11,773 bases of DNA from Bacillota bacterium (GTDB taxonomy: Bacteria; Bacillota; Clostridia; Peptostreptococcales; Anaerovoracaceae): NCBI GenBank assembly GCA_019420305.1, contig JAHZHL010000012.1, positions 1 through 11,773 of the forward strand. Reading direction: 5' to 3'. The notes beneath the pieces were generated by a model. That model saw only the letters and a program-made list of their open reading frames with translations. It was not told the origin of the DNA and made no database searches. The position numbers and the translations under genes were made by a program. This document shows, one piece after another, positions 1 through 6,854 of the stretch; the stretch's first letter is position 1; each line of letters opens with the position of its first letter.

Positions 1-2
1 CG

Positions 3-377
3 CTGACTGCGGATGAAATCGCGGAGGAAGCGGAATTCTTCTCCTTCGGAACCAATGACCTGACACAGATGACCTTTGGTTTCTCCAGAGATGATACAGG
101 CAATATCATTAAAGAGTACAGAGAGAAAGGCATCTTTGAAGAAGATCCGTTCCAGTCCATTGACCAGACCGGTGTAGGCCAGCTTGTTAAGATGGCAGTG
201 GAAAAAGGAAAAGCGACAAGACCGAACATTAAGCTTGGAATCTGTGGGGAACACGGTGGAGATCCGAAGTCCATCGAATTCTGCCACAACATTGGCCTTC
301 AGTATGTATCCTGTTCGCCGTTCAGAGTACCGATTGCGAGATTAGCGGCCGCGCAGGCAGCAGTGAAGAACAGCTAA
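3..377 (+). CDS. ppdK: Pyruvate, phosphate dikinase, C-terminal end (partial at the left edge)
   Basis: This is the last ~124 residues of pyruvate, phosphate dikinase, a cytoplasmic enzyme that interconverts pyruvate + ATP + Pi with phosphoenolpyruvate + AMP + PPi. The reading frame is open from the window edge, so the true start lies to the left. What is seen belongs to the PEP/pyruvate-binding TIM-barrel domain: the motif GTNDLTQ, followed by FSRDD, and the catalytic loop GICGEHGGDP, whose Cys acts as general acid in the characterised clostridial enzyme. The end, YVSCSPFRVPIARLAAAQAA, is the usual family C-terminus. Full-length enzymes are about 870-880 residues. In anaerobic Firmicutes the enzyme often works in the glycolytic direction with PPi. 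The gene ends in TAA and is followed by a strong hairpin terminator. The identification is near certain; only the length is unknown. Confidence 0.96.
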   Translation: MTADEIAEEAEFFSFGTNDLTQMTFGFSRDDTGNIIKEYREKGIFEEDPFQSIDQTGVGQLVKMAVEKGKATRPNIKLGICGEHGGDPKSIEFCHNIGLQYVSCSPFRVPIARLAAAQAAVKNS

Positions 378-422
378 TGGAAAATTGAGTCGGTTGATGA
401 TGCTGTTAAGTAAATAAAATGG

Positions 423-473
423 AAAAGGTTCCGGCTGGTCAGAGTATCTGCTCTGACGGGTCGGAACCTTTTT
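423..473. terminator. Bidirectional rho-independent terminator between ppdK and mscL
   Basis: The arms AAAAGGTTCCG (423-433) and CGGAACCTTTT (462-472) pair perfectly. Inside them GTCAGAG (438-444) pairs with CTCTGAC (451-457), giving a long stem with a short loop. On the plus strand the stem runs into TTTTT. On the minus strand it ends in CCTTTTCC. It sits between two convergent genes and can serve both. Confidence 0.9.
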
Positions 474-483
474 GCGCGCAAGT

Positions 484-504
484 GAGCGCGGACAGCGCTC
501 TTTT
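484..504 (+). terminator. Second small hairpin with T-run, overlapping the mscL stop codon
   Basis: GAGCGC (484-489) pairs with GCGCTC (495-500) around a 5-nt loop, and TTTT follows directly on the plus strand. It would act as a back-up terminator for ppdK. The T-run overlaps the stop codon of mscL on the other strand. Confidence 0.45.
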
Positions 505-931
505 AAGCGTTCTGCAACTGGTTGTCGGTACATTCTGTCTCCAATAGGGAAGTACAGTGCGCGCAGCGGGTGGCTTCCACAGGGATGTCACTCAGACAGA
601 AGGGGCATTTCTTTGTTGCGGGAGCTTCTTCTTCTTTTTTTCTTGAGCCGAGAGCTACCAGTTTATTGATCCCCTTGAGCAGGCAAAACAGTACAAAGGC
701 CATGATGAAGAAATTAACCAGAGCTGAGATGAAGGCGGAGGCAAATCCGGCAACATCCTGCAGGGTATAAACCTGGCCGCCTGTTACAAAGTTCAGAATG
801 GGATTGATAAAGTTATCCGTAAGAGATGTAACGATTGCGGAGAAAGCGCCGCCGATAATTACGCCGACGGCCATGTCCATCATGTTTCCGCGCAGAGCAA
901 AAGTTTTAAATTCTTCGATAAATTTTTTCAT
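503..931 (-). CDS. mscL: Large-conductance mechanosensitive channel MscL with C-terminal zinc ribbon
   Basis: MscL is a homopentameric pore in the cytoplasmic membrane that opens under high membrane tension and releases solutes during hypo-osmotic shock. The protein is 142 aa. The N-terminal helix FIEEFKTFALRGN and the following DMAVGVIIGGAFSAIV are the family signature and first pore-lining helix (about 16-45). A periplasmic loop carries GGQVYTLQDV, and the second transmembrane helix spans about 66-91. A charged linker (KKEEEAPATKK) then leads to a CPFC...CAHC pair (Cys109, 112, 123, 126), a four-cysteine zinc ribbon. The zinc ribbon replaces the plain helical tail of the E. coli protein, and as far as I recall is common in clostridial homologues. 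The start ATG is preceded by AAAGGA. The gene stands alone, convergent with ppdK and divergent from the nitroreductase. Confidence 0.95.
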   Translation of the reverse strand: MKKFIEEFKTFALRGNMMDMAVGVIIGGAFSAIVTSLTDNFINPILNFVTGGQVYTLQDVAGFASAFISALVNFFIMAFVLFCLLKGINKLVALGSRKKEEEAPATKKCPFCLSDIPVEATRCAHCTSLLETECTDNQLQNA

Positions 932-957
932 ATCAACATTGTCCTTTCTTTTGTTTC

Positions 958-986
958 ATTAGAATCGTCAAAAGCGCTTTTAACAA
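958..986 (-). promoter_or_regulatory. Probable mscL promoter with a palindromic operator in its spacer
   Basis: On the minus strand TTGTTA (986-981) is followed after 17 bp by TCTAAT (963-958), about 27 bp before the mscL start codon. The spacer holds AAAAGCGCTTTT (970-981), a perfect 12-bp palindrome that is symmetric further out (GT...AC) apart from one mismatched pair. It resembles LacI/CcpA-type operators with a central CG. Its match to the cre consensus is incomplete at the outer bases. Confidence 0.45.
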
Positions 987-1031
987 TATAGCATATCCAC
1001 GGGAATAAAGAAAGAAATTCATTGTATTTCA

Positions 1032-1040
1032 TGATATAAT
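1032..1040 (+). promoter_or_regulatory. Extended -10 promoter for the nitroreductase gene
   Basis: TGATATAAT fits the TGnTATAAT extended -10 form. No good -35 element lies 17 bp upstream, which is acceptable for this promoter class. Transcription would begin near 1047 and give a leader of about 65 nt. Confidence 0.5.
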
Positions 1041-1112
1041 ATTTTTTATAGATTCTAGAGCCAGTAAGCCTTCGGCGGCAGACTCCCCGGGGCAATAAAA
1101 GGAGAAGGAAAG

Positions 1113-1634
1113 ATGATTGAAAAGTTACAGAAACGGCGGAGTATCCGCAAGTATACAGGAGAGGATGTTCCGGAAGAAAAACTGAGACGTATTTTAGGCG
1201 CGGGACTTTTATCTCCTACGTCTAAAAATCTTCATCCGTGGGAGTTCCTCGTAATACAGGATAAACGCACGCTTGAAAAGCTGGCGGACTGCAGAGATAA
1301 GGGAGCGGATATGCTGAAAGGCGCGGCGGCGGCGATCCTTGTAATGGCAGATACGGAGGTAAACGATGTCTGGGTGGAGGACTGCTCCATCGCTATGAGC
1401 AATATGCATCTTACCGCGGCGGATCAGGGAGTGGGAAGCTGCTGGATTCAGATCCGGAACCGGAGGAGCAGAAAAGACGGAATGACATCGGAAGCGTTTC
1501 TGAAAGAATTATTTGCCTTAGAAGAAAAATACGCGATAGAAGCTATTCTCTCACTGGGAATTCCGGCTCAGGAACGGCCTCCGCTGCAGCTGGACGAAAG
1601 ACTGTGGGAAAAAGTCCACTTTGAGACATTCTGA
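1113..1634 (+). CDS. Nitroreductase-family flavoprotein
   Basis: A 173-aa protein of the nitroreductase family: FMN-binding homodimers that reduce nitro groups, quinones or other electron acceptors with NAD(P)H in the cytoplasm. The N-terminus RRSIRKYTGEDVPEEKLRRILGAG is the classic FMN phosphate-binding segment, followed by SPTSKNLHPWEF, the usual ...S.N.QPW.F motif with His in place of Gln. WVEDCSIAMSNMHLTAADQGVGSCWIQ (87-113) is the core helix and strand at the dimer and flavin site. The C-terminal strand EAILSLGIPAQERPP matches the family end. The size fits the compact subclass. AAAAGGAG lies 8 nt before the ATG. The true substrate cannot be read from the sequence. The gene is divergent from mscL and meets dinB head-on with an 8-bp gap. 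Confidence 0.88.
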   Translation: MIEKLQKRRSIRKYTGEDVPEEKLRRILGAGLLSPTSKNLHPWEFLVIQDKRTLEKLADCRDKGADMLKGAAAAILVMADTEVNDVWVEDCSIAMSNMHLTAADQGVGSCWIQIRNRRSRKDGMTSEAFLKELFALEEKYAIEAILSLGIPAQERPPLQLDERLWEKVHFETF

Positions 1635-1642
1635 GCCTGGGA

Positions 1643-2863
1643 TCAGTCGCTTCGATTGTCTTTGGGATCGATGCCGATATCGTTGTTCAGCACCCGTCCG
1701 AAGGTGATGGAGTTTTCTCCGAATTTCGCCCGGATATCGTCGATGGTTCGCTCTACTTTTTCCTCTTTTTCATGGGAATCCGTGTTCTCGTCGAAAAAAG
1801 AAAGCTGACGCGCGTCGTTTTCATCGCATAGGTTAATCGCGGTGATGGTCAGCATCCGGATCGGTGCGTTTATGTTCCAAGAAGCCTCGATAATCGAAAT
1901 GGCTTCCCGAAAGATTTCTTCCGCCAGGTTTGTGGGCGCGGCCAGCTGTTTCTGGCGGGAGATTACCTTGAAATCGGGATCTTTAATATCCACTTTTATC
2001 CCGGCGCCTTTCATCTGGTATTTGCGGAGTCGGCTGGCGACTGTATCGGAGAGGGCCGTTACCGCAACTTTGATATCATCTATCCCTATCAGATTCCTAC
2101 GGAAGGTGGTTCCATTGCCGACAGACTTTATTTTTTCTCGCTCCGAATAGCGGCAGACCGGACTGCTGTCCAGGCCGTTGGCGTATTCGTACAGCATGCC
2201 CCCCTGCTTTCCTAAAAGCGCGGTTAAAAGTCCGCGGTCGGTTCGGGCCAGATCACCGATAGTATGGATCCCCGACTTGTTCAGCTTTTCCGCGGTGGCG
2301 CTTCCGACGAAAAACATCTTTCTAACGTTCATGGGCCAGAGAAGCTGTTTGTAATTGTCGCGGCTGATTACGGTCGTTCCGTCCGGTTTATTGTAATCAC
2401 TTCCCATCTTCGCGAAAATTTTATTAAAGGAAACACCTACGGACAGGGTGAGACCCAATTCTCCGCGGATGGTCTCACGCAGGGTGTCGGCGATTTGCCG
2501 ACCGGTTCCGAACAGTTTGAGGGAAGCGGAAACATCCAGCCAGGATTCATCAATACTGAACGGCTCCACCATATCGGTGAACCGCTGATAGATTTCATTG
2601 ATCTTCAGGCTGTATTCTTTGTATTTGTAGTGATGGGGCGGAAGAAGATGAAGATCCGGGCACTTTTTTTTCGCCTGCCAGACTGTCTCAGCTGTTTTTA
2701 CATTATATTTTTTTGCATGGGTATTTTTGGCCAGTATAATACCGTGGCGGTTCTCCGGATTGCCGCAGACTGCCACCGGAACATGTTTTAATTCAGGATG
2801 CTCTAAAAGCTCCACAGAGGCGTAAAATCCGTCCATGTCACAGTGTAAGATTGTTCTGTCCAT
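1643..2863 (-). CDS. dinB: DNA polymerase IV (Y-family translesion polymerase)
   Basis: A 406-aa Y-family DNA polymerase that copies damaged templates with low fidelity and no proofreading. The palm begins MDRTILHCDMDGFYASVE, with metal ligands Asp9 and Asp11 and an aromatic steric gate (Tyr14). The second acidic pair is in FSIDESWLDV (Asp105, Glu106). The thumb helix-hairpin-helix is at FVGSATAEKLNKSGIHTIGDLA, followed by the little finger. QLSFF (353-357) resembles the QLSLF beta-clamp binding motif, with about 50 residues after it. I chose this ATG because the catalytic palm starts right at it. A further 101 in-frame upstream codons have no family similarity and run into the divergent aminotransferase gene. 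There is no Shine-Dalgarno sequence: a good promoter ends six bases before the ATG, suggesting a leaderless mRNA. I see no LexA box. Confidence 0.93.
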   Translation of the reverse strand: MDRTILHCDMDGFYASVELLEHPELKHVPVAVCGNPENRHGIILAKNTHAKKYNVKTAETVWQAKKKCPDLHLLPPHHYKYKEYSLKINEIYQRFTDMVEPFSIDESWLDVSASLKLFGTGRQIADTLRETIRGELGLTLSVGVSFNKIFAKMGSDYNKPDGTTVISRDNYKQLLWPMNVRKMFFVGSATAEKLNKSGIHTIGDLARTDRGLLTALLGKQGGMLYEYANGLDSSPVCRYSEREKIKSVGNGTTFRRNLIGIDDIKVAVTALSDTVASRLRKYQMKGAGIKVDIKDPDFKVISRQKQLAAPTNLAEEIFREAISIIEASWNINAPIRMLTITAINLCDENDARQLSFFDENTDSHEKEEKVERTIDDIRAKFGENSITFGRVLNNDIGIDPKDNRSD

Positions 2864-2869
2864 AAACCT

Positions 2870-2898
2870 ATTATATACGATTGACGCGGCGCGGACAA
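2870..2898 (-). promoter_or_regulatory. dinB promoter placed directly on the start codon
   Basis: TTGTCC (2898-2893), a 17-bp spacer, then a perfect TATAAT (2875-2870) on the minus strand. Only AGGTTT separates the -10 box from the ATG at 2863. The expected start point is therefore at or within a base of the A of the ATG. Confidence 0.6.
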
Positions 2899-2921
2899 GC
2901 GGGAGAAGAAGGGGAAAAGAC

Positions 2922-2950
2922 TTGGCAAACGGAACGTGATCCGATAAGAT
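2922..2950 (+). promoter_or_regulatory. Promoter for the aminotransferase gene
   Basis: TTGGCA (2922-2927) and TAAGAT (2945-2950) are separated by 17 bp. The expected start is near 2957, and GAGGT (2970-2974) lies 7 nt before the ATG. The dinB and aminotransferase promoters sit back to back within about 80 bp. Confidence 0.55.
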
Positions 2951-2981
2951 AAAAAGAAACAGAGGAAATGAGGTAATCGTT

Positions 2982-4226
2982 ATGAAATATGATTTTACAA
3001 CCATCATGGAGCGCCGCGGACGGGACGCGATGGCGGTGGATCTTCCGGGAACTTCTTCGGGAAACGGATTTTTCTCAGGAGGAAAGATCCGGGAGGGATT
3101 TGACGTTATTCCCATGTGGGTGGCGGATATGAACTTTCCCACCGCCCCCGCGATTCCCCGGGCCATCGCTGCCAGGCTCCAGCATCCCGCCTATGGGTAT
3201 TTTACTCCGAGAAAGGAGTATTACGACGCGATTATCAGCTGGCACCAGCGGCGATATGGGATTACCGGACTGGAAAAAGAACAGATCGGGTATGTGAATG
3301 GAGTTTTAGGAGGTGTTGTATCCGCTCTGAATGTACTCTGCTCTCATGGGGATTGTGTTGTGCTGCAGTCACCGACCTATATCGGTTTTACCCACGCGAT
3401 TGAGGATAACGGATGGAAGATTGTCCTCAATCCGATGATTCAGGACGAAGATGGAGTGTGGAGAATCGATTATCCGGATCTGGAGGAAAAGTTGCTCCGG
3501 CATCACATTCACGCCGCCGTTTTCTGTTCGCCCCATAATCCTTTAGGGCGTGTGTGGGAGCGATGGGAAATTGAAAAGTTGATGGAACTTTACCGAAAAT
3601 ATGAGGTATATGTGGTTTCGGATGAAATCTGGGCGGATCTGGTGATGCCGGGCCAGCGTCATATTCCGACCCAGTCAGTTTCGGAAGACGCGAAGATGCG
3701 GACCGCGGCCCTGTACGCGCCGTCGAAAACCTTTAATCTTGCCGGGCTGGTTGGATCTTATCAGGTGATCTATTCACCCTATCTGCGCCAGCGGATAAAA
3801 AAAGAAGAGGCTATGACTCATTTTAATGAAATGAATGTGTTGTCCATGTACGCGCTGATAGGCGCTTATTCCGGGGAGGCGGAAGAGTGGCTTGATGAGT
3901 TGAGACAGGTCCTGGACGGCAATCTGACTTATGCGGTGGATGTGATCCGTCAGAAGTTTCACGGCGTGAAGGTAACAAAGCCGCAGGGCACTTATATGCT
4001 GTTTTTAGACTGCACAGAGTGGTGCGCGGAGCATGAATGCAGCATAGAAGAACTGTACAAAGCGGGTATTGAGGTGGGCGTTATCTGGCAGGATGGCCGG
4101 CCGTTTCATGGAGACTGCCATATCCGCATGAATCTCGCGCTTCCGCGCGCCAGAGTAGAAGAAGCTTTTGAACGGCTGGAGAGGTATGTGTTCTGTGGAA
4201 AAGAAAAAAGCCGCGGTGAAGTTTAA
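2982..4226 (+). CDS. MalY/PatB-family PLP aminotransferase / cystathionine beta-lyase
   Basis: A 414-aa fold-type I PLP enzyme. The opening (YDFTTIMERRG..., then DVIPMWVADMNFPTAPAI) is typical of the MalY/PatB group, whose members cleave C-S bonds of cystathionine or cysteine and sometimes act as aminotransferases. Conserved residues are visible: Tyr133 in SPTYIGF, Asn186 in SPHNPLGRVW, Asp214 in VVSDEIWADL (pairs with the PLP ring nitrogen), the Schiff-base lysine Lys249 in APSKTFNLAGL, and the carboxylate-binding Arg382 in HIRMNLALPR. The length is slightly above the usual 385-400, from a short insert near residues 25-40. A cytoplasmic role in sulfur amino acid breakdown is most likely, but substrate choice is not readable. 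It has its own promoter and no cotranscribed neighbour. Confidence 0.9.
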   Translation: MKYDFTTIMERRGRDAMAVDLPGTSSGNGFFSGGKIREGFDVIPMWVADMNFPTAPAIPRAIAARLQHPAYGYFTPRKEYYDAIISWHQRRYGITGLEKEQIGYVNGVLGGVVSALNVLCSHGDCVVLQSPTYIGFTHAIEDNGWKIVLNPMIQDEDGVWRIDYPDLEEKLLRHHIHAAVFCSPHNPLGRVWERWEIEKLMELYRKYEVYVVSDEIWADLVMPGQRHIPTQSVSEDAKMRTAALYAPSKTFNLAGLVGSYQVIYSPYLRQRIKKEEAMTHFNEMNVLSMYALIGAYSGEAEEWLDELRQVLDGNLTYAVDVIRQKFHGVKVTKPQGTYMLFLDCTEWCAEHECSIEELYKAGIEVGVIWQDGRPFHGDCHIRMNLALPRARVEEAFERLERYVFCGKEKSRGEV

Positions 4227-4263
4227 GTTCAAGCCTATTGGCTGTAAACTTCATCCATTTTTG
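4218..4263 (+). terminator. Possible terminator overlapping the aminotransferase stop codon
   Basis: GAAGTTTA (4218-4225) pairs with TAAACTTC (4245-4252), and inside it AGCC-TATT-GGCT (4232-4243) forms a small hairpin. ATCCATTTTTG follows. The internal loop is asymmetric and the T-run is offset, so the call is tentative. Confidence 0.35.
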
Positions 4264-4359
4264 TTCGAGTAGCAGACGCTGTTCCGACTTTGAATCCGGG
4301 AAAAAAGGGGCAGAGGTTTTTCAACAGGCGAAATGTGTCTGTTTGCAGGGGTTTGCGGA

Positions 4360-4480
4360 TTATCCACAAAAAAAATATTATTGTATACAATTTTATCCAA
4401 AGGGTGCTGTGGATAAACATTTTTTTACAATTATTGAAATTTAAATGTTTATGTACATTTGCCCAAAAGGGTTATCCACA
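4360..4480. promoter_or_regulatory. DnaA-box cluster in an AT-rich gene-free region
   Basis: The gene-free stretch 4227-4561 contains three perfect DnaA boxes: TTATCCACA at 4360-4368 (+), its complement TGTGGATAA at 4408-4416 (box on the minus strand), and TTATCCACA at 4472-4480 (+). A one-mismatch box, TTATCCAAA, is at 4393-4401. The DNA between them is very AT-rich and includes the palindrome ATTGTATACAAT (4380-4391). This is the pattern of a DnaA-binding region. No dnaA, dnaN or rpmH is nearby and the flanking genes converge on it, so a regulatory or titration site is more likely than the chromosomal origin. I see no credible gene in the stretch. Confidence 0.65.
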
Positions 4481-4561
4481 AATTTGGATCCGCGATTTAT
4501 GTTTTTTGCGGGAACGGCTGTTCCTGTGAAAAAACAGTGTATTTCTGCCTGCAGGATTCGT

Positions 4562-5311
4562 TTATTTCCGGGACATGGCATAAAAAACATAGCTGTAATC
4601 GTCTTTGTGTCGCAGATAGAGGTCGATTTCCGACTGCAGCATGGCCGCCGCACCCAGGGCATCCGGCTGATCCGGGTAAAGGCTTCTTATGCGATCCAGG
4701 TTTTTCTGTAAGGGAGCATAATACTCCTTCGTCCAGTCACTGACCGGGCAGACAAAATGACCTTCGGAAATATATCCGGCATCTTCAATCCGCCGCAGAT
4801 TTTCCGCGATGGTGCCGATCTGGGGGTAGGCGGACTGCCAAAAATCCAGGCTTTCGCGGGAAGGGTCATCCTTTAGCCAGCTGATTTCGCTGCAGATCTG
4901 AAAACCGCCCGGTTTCAGAAAGCGTTTCCACTCCTTCAGGCCGCGTTCAAAACCAATGATGTAAATGGCGCCTTCCGACCAGATCAGATCAAAACTTTCC
5001 TTTTCAAAGGTCATATCAAACATGGACATCTCCAGACCGTGAACCCGATCGGAGATGCCGCGGGCAGCGGCGCTCTGGTTAAGCGTTTGGATATAAGGAC
5101 TGTGGCTGTCAATGGCGGTGATATCCGCTTTCGGAAAATGAGACGCGAGAAGGAACGTATGGGTTCCAACTCCGCAGCCTACATCGAGAATTCGCACGGG
5201 CTGTGATTTCCGCGGGAAAAAGGCCAAAGCTTTTTCTGTGGATTCTCTGCTTCCCGGGCCCAGGCGTTCCATGCCCTGAAATGCTTCATAAAAATAGTCT
5301 TCTTTTGTCAT
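4562..5311 (-). CDS. Class I SAM-dependent methyltransferase
   Basis: A 249-aa class I (Rossmann-fold) methyltransferase. Motif I is ILDVGCGVGTHTFLLA (41-56), and the acidic ribose-binding residue is Asp68 in ADITAIDSH. The post-motif strand FDLIWSEGAIYIIG (107-120) is followed by LKEWKRFLKPGGF (125-137), the usual motif before the last strands. The C-terminal third (about 150-249) is a helical cap rich in Trp, Tyr and charged residues and probably defines the substrate, which I cannot name. The ATG at 5311 is preceded by GGAGG and overlaps the upstream gene's stop codon in an ATGA, which indicates translational coupling. An in-frame extension of 28 codons only re-reads the upstream gene. It is the last gene of a four-gene operon with two or three membrane proteins. 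Confidence 0.85.
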   Translation of the reverse strand: MTKEDYFYEAFQGMERLGPGSRESTEKALAFFPRKSQPVRILDVGCGVGTHTFLLASHFPKADITAIDSHSPYIQTLNQSAAARGISDRVHGLEMSMFDMTFEKESFDLIWSEGAIYIIGFERGLKEWKRFLKPGGFQICSEISWLKDDPSRESLDFWQSAYPQIGTIAENLRRIEDAGYISEGHFVCPVSDWTKEYYAPLQKNLDRIRSLYPDQPDALGAAAMLQSEIDLYLRHKDDYSYVFYAMSRK

Positions 5312-5928
5312 TGTATATCCTCCATTGTTTCTTCCGGCATGTAATCTCTGCGAAGATCCGCAAAACGCACCATGATCCAGAAGGCAAGAGCCCATTGAAC
5401 CAAGACGCGGCCGATCAAAATCCAGTCCCAGCCCGCGCCCACGCTGTCCAGGAACAGATCCGTCATGGAAATTACCGCGCTAAAGGTTTCCGTGACCGCA
5501 AAAATACAGGCGTTGCGCAGGCAGGGATGTGTTCCGCCTTTCTCCAGCTGTGCGGAACCGGCAAAAATACTGGTATAAAAAAGCAACAGAATCAGGCTTT
5601 CGACGAAAAGAGAAAGACCGCTTATGAACCAGTAGCCAGACGGATATGCCAGTTGGAGATACATGCGGATAAACCATAAAGCCACACCGGCCAGTCCCAG
5701 CTTTTGTGCGTACTGAAAAAGCTTCACCCCGCAACCCCGGTAAAGAGAGCTGGCTCCGGAAACTGCCAGGTACAGGCCAATCAGTCCTAAAACGCCCAGG
5801 AGCAGATTTGCTCCGCCCACGAACTCAAAGATATTTCTCAGGGAAAAAGGAAAACCGATTCCCGACAGTAAAAAGAGGGAGCTCCAGAGAAGGCGGCGGT
5901 ATCCCCGATTCCCGTGAACGGCAGTCAT
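5308..5928 (-). CDS. Six-helix integral membrane protein of unknown function
   Basis: A 206-aa hydrophobic protein that I do not recognise. About six membrane-spanning segments are visible: 13-30, 41-62, 78-95, 99-123, 140-160 and 167-189. The tail is short, acidic and probably cytoplasmic (RRDYMPEETMEDIQ). There is no obvious catalytic motif, and no charged residues inside the helices suggest a transporter. The start is well supported by GGGAGGTGAT directly upstream, one of the strongest ribosome binding sites in the window. The ATG overlaps the preceding gene's TGA, and its own TGA overlaps the next ATG, so it is held between two translationally coupled partners. That arrangement implies near-equal expression with the 291-aa extracytoplasmic protein and the methyltransferase. 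Confidence 0.8.
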   Translation of the reverse strand: MTAVHGNRGYRRLLWSSLFLLSGIGFPFSLRNIFEFVGGANLLLGVLGLIGLYLAVSGASSLYRGCGVKLFQYAQKLGLAGVALWFIRMYLQLAYPSGYWFISGLSLFVESLILLLFYTSIFAGSAQLEKGGTHPCLRNACIFAVTETFSAVISMTDLFLDSVGAGWDWILIGRVLVQWALAFWIMVRFADLRRDYMPEETMEDIQ

Positions 5929-6800
5929 AAAATCACCTCCCTGTCATGCAGGTTCGTAACGATCTGAAGAAAGGTTGGCTCTTCATAGATCGCCGAACTC
6001 GGCCAGTAGCTCCACTCTCTGCAGAACTCTCCCGATTCTTTCTGGAACACAATCTCCACCATTGGTTCATAAATTGTCAGGTGCTCCGGCATGCCAGACA
6101 GAACCAGTTCTACCTCAAGATATCGATCGCTTTTTAGTGTGAGACCCCGGGAATCGGAGGCGGAGCGGCCATTCAGCGTCAGGGAGCTGACGATTCCATC
6201 CGGCGCTTTGGGAACGCAGGATACGGAAACAACCCGCAGCGTTTCTTCCGCATAATAACGGGCAACCTGGCTGGCACCCTTACTGGTAGAAATAAGCTGC
6301 AGAGGGGCAGATTCCAACTCTTTCGATGGATACAACACAATCTCGCCCAGAGGAATTTCCTGCTTTTTTCCATCCCCGAAAGTGACGGAGGCGGATGTCA
6401 GGCGAACCGGCTGCTGGTTGTCAGACCTTTTATTAGTTTTTGCTTTAATGGAAACCGCTAGGGATGATTGGGTATAAAATCCGGGTTCATTTGAAGAGGT
6501 GTCCCAGGCTTTATCACGAAACGAGATCGCTGCTCCAAGGCTCTCTGCTTCGCGCAGCTGAAAATTCACAATCGCCTGAGCCTCTGATTGACTTTGTCCG
6601 CGGCAGTTTACATAAGGCAGAAAGAACAGCTCCTGTTCTTCCTCGTTGTCCGCGAAAAAAGGGTAGGCTCCGTAAATTCGGTAAAAGGCAGGATGATCCA
6701 GCTTGAAAGCATGGCTGAGCAGCAGGAACAATAAAACAGACAGCAGAAGAACCGCGCTGCAGGCGGCAATCGTTTTTCGCAGAACGTTTCCTTGCTTCAT
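5925..6800 (-). CDS. Signal-anchored or secreted protein of unknown function
   Basis: A 291-aa protein that I do not recognise. It has a basic N-terminus (MKQGNVLRK), then one strongly hydrophobic segment (about 10-29). SHA-F at 29-32 is an acceptable signal peptidase I site, so the protein is either exported and cleaved or anchored by an N-terminal helix. There is no lipobox. The rest is soluble, with alternating hydrophobic residues that suggest beta-rich structure, and a few aromatic-rich stretches (AFYRIYGAYPFF near 38-49, REWSYWPSSAIYEEPTF near the end). AAAGGAG lies before the ATG. It is the second gene of the minus-strand operon, 54 bp after the 79-aa membrane protein and coupled by ATGA to the six-helix protein, with which it may form a complex across the membrane. 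Confidence 0.78.
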   Translation of the reverse strand: MKQGNVLRKTIAACSAVLLLSVLLFLLLSHAFKLDHPAFYRIYGAYPFFADNEEEQELFFLPYVNCRGQSQSEAQAIVNFQLREAESLGAAISFRDKAWDTSSNEPGFYTQSSLAVSIKAKTNKRSDNQQPVRLTSASVTFGDGKKQEIPLGEIVLYPSKELESAPLQLISTSKGASQVARYYAEETLRVVSVSCVPKAPDGIVSSLTLNGRSASDSRGLTLKSDRYLEVELVLSGMPEHLTIYEPMVEIVFQKESGEFCREWSYWPSSAIYEEPTFLQIVTNLHDREVIL

Positions 6801-6854
6801 TTTTGCTCCTTTCTCAGTACCGTTACTTTACATTTGTGCCGCATGGTGAAGTGC

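Noticed and set aside
2864..3166. In-frame extension of dinB by 101 codons upstream of the chosen ATG
   Set aside because: It overlaps the divergent aminotransferase gene and both promoters, shows no polymerase similarity, and the catalytic palm begins exactly at the ATG at 2863.
4360..4480. Reading the DnaA-box cluster as the chromosomal origin oriC
   Set aside because: No dnaA, dnaN, rpmH, gyrase or gidAB genes are present, and the neighbours converge on the region instead of pointing away. I keep it as a cluster of unknown role.
4227..4561. Several short open frames on both strands in the DnaA-box region
   Set aside because: They overlap one another, lack ribosome binding sites, read through the DnaA boxes, and code low-complexity Phe/Lys-rich peptides.
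5312..5395. 28-codon N-terminal extension of the methyltransferase
   Set aside because: It lies inside the upstream membrane-protein gene in another frame. GGAGG and the ATGA overlap support the ATG at 5311.
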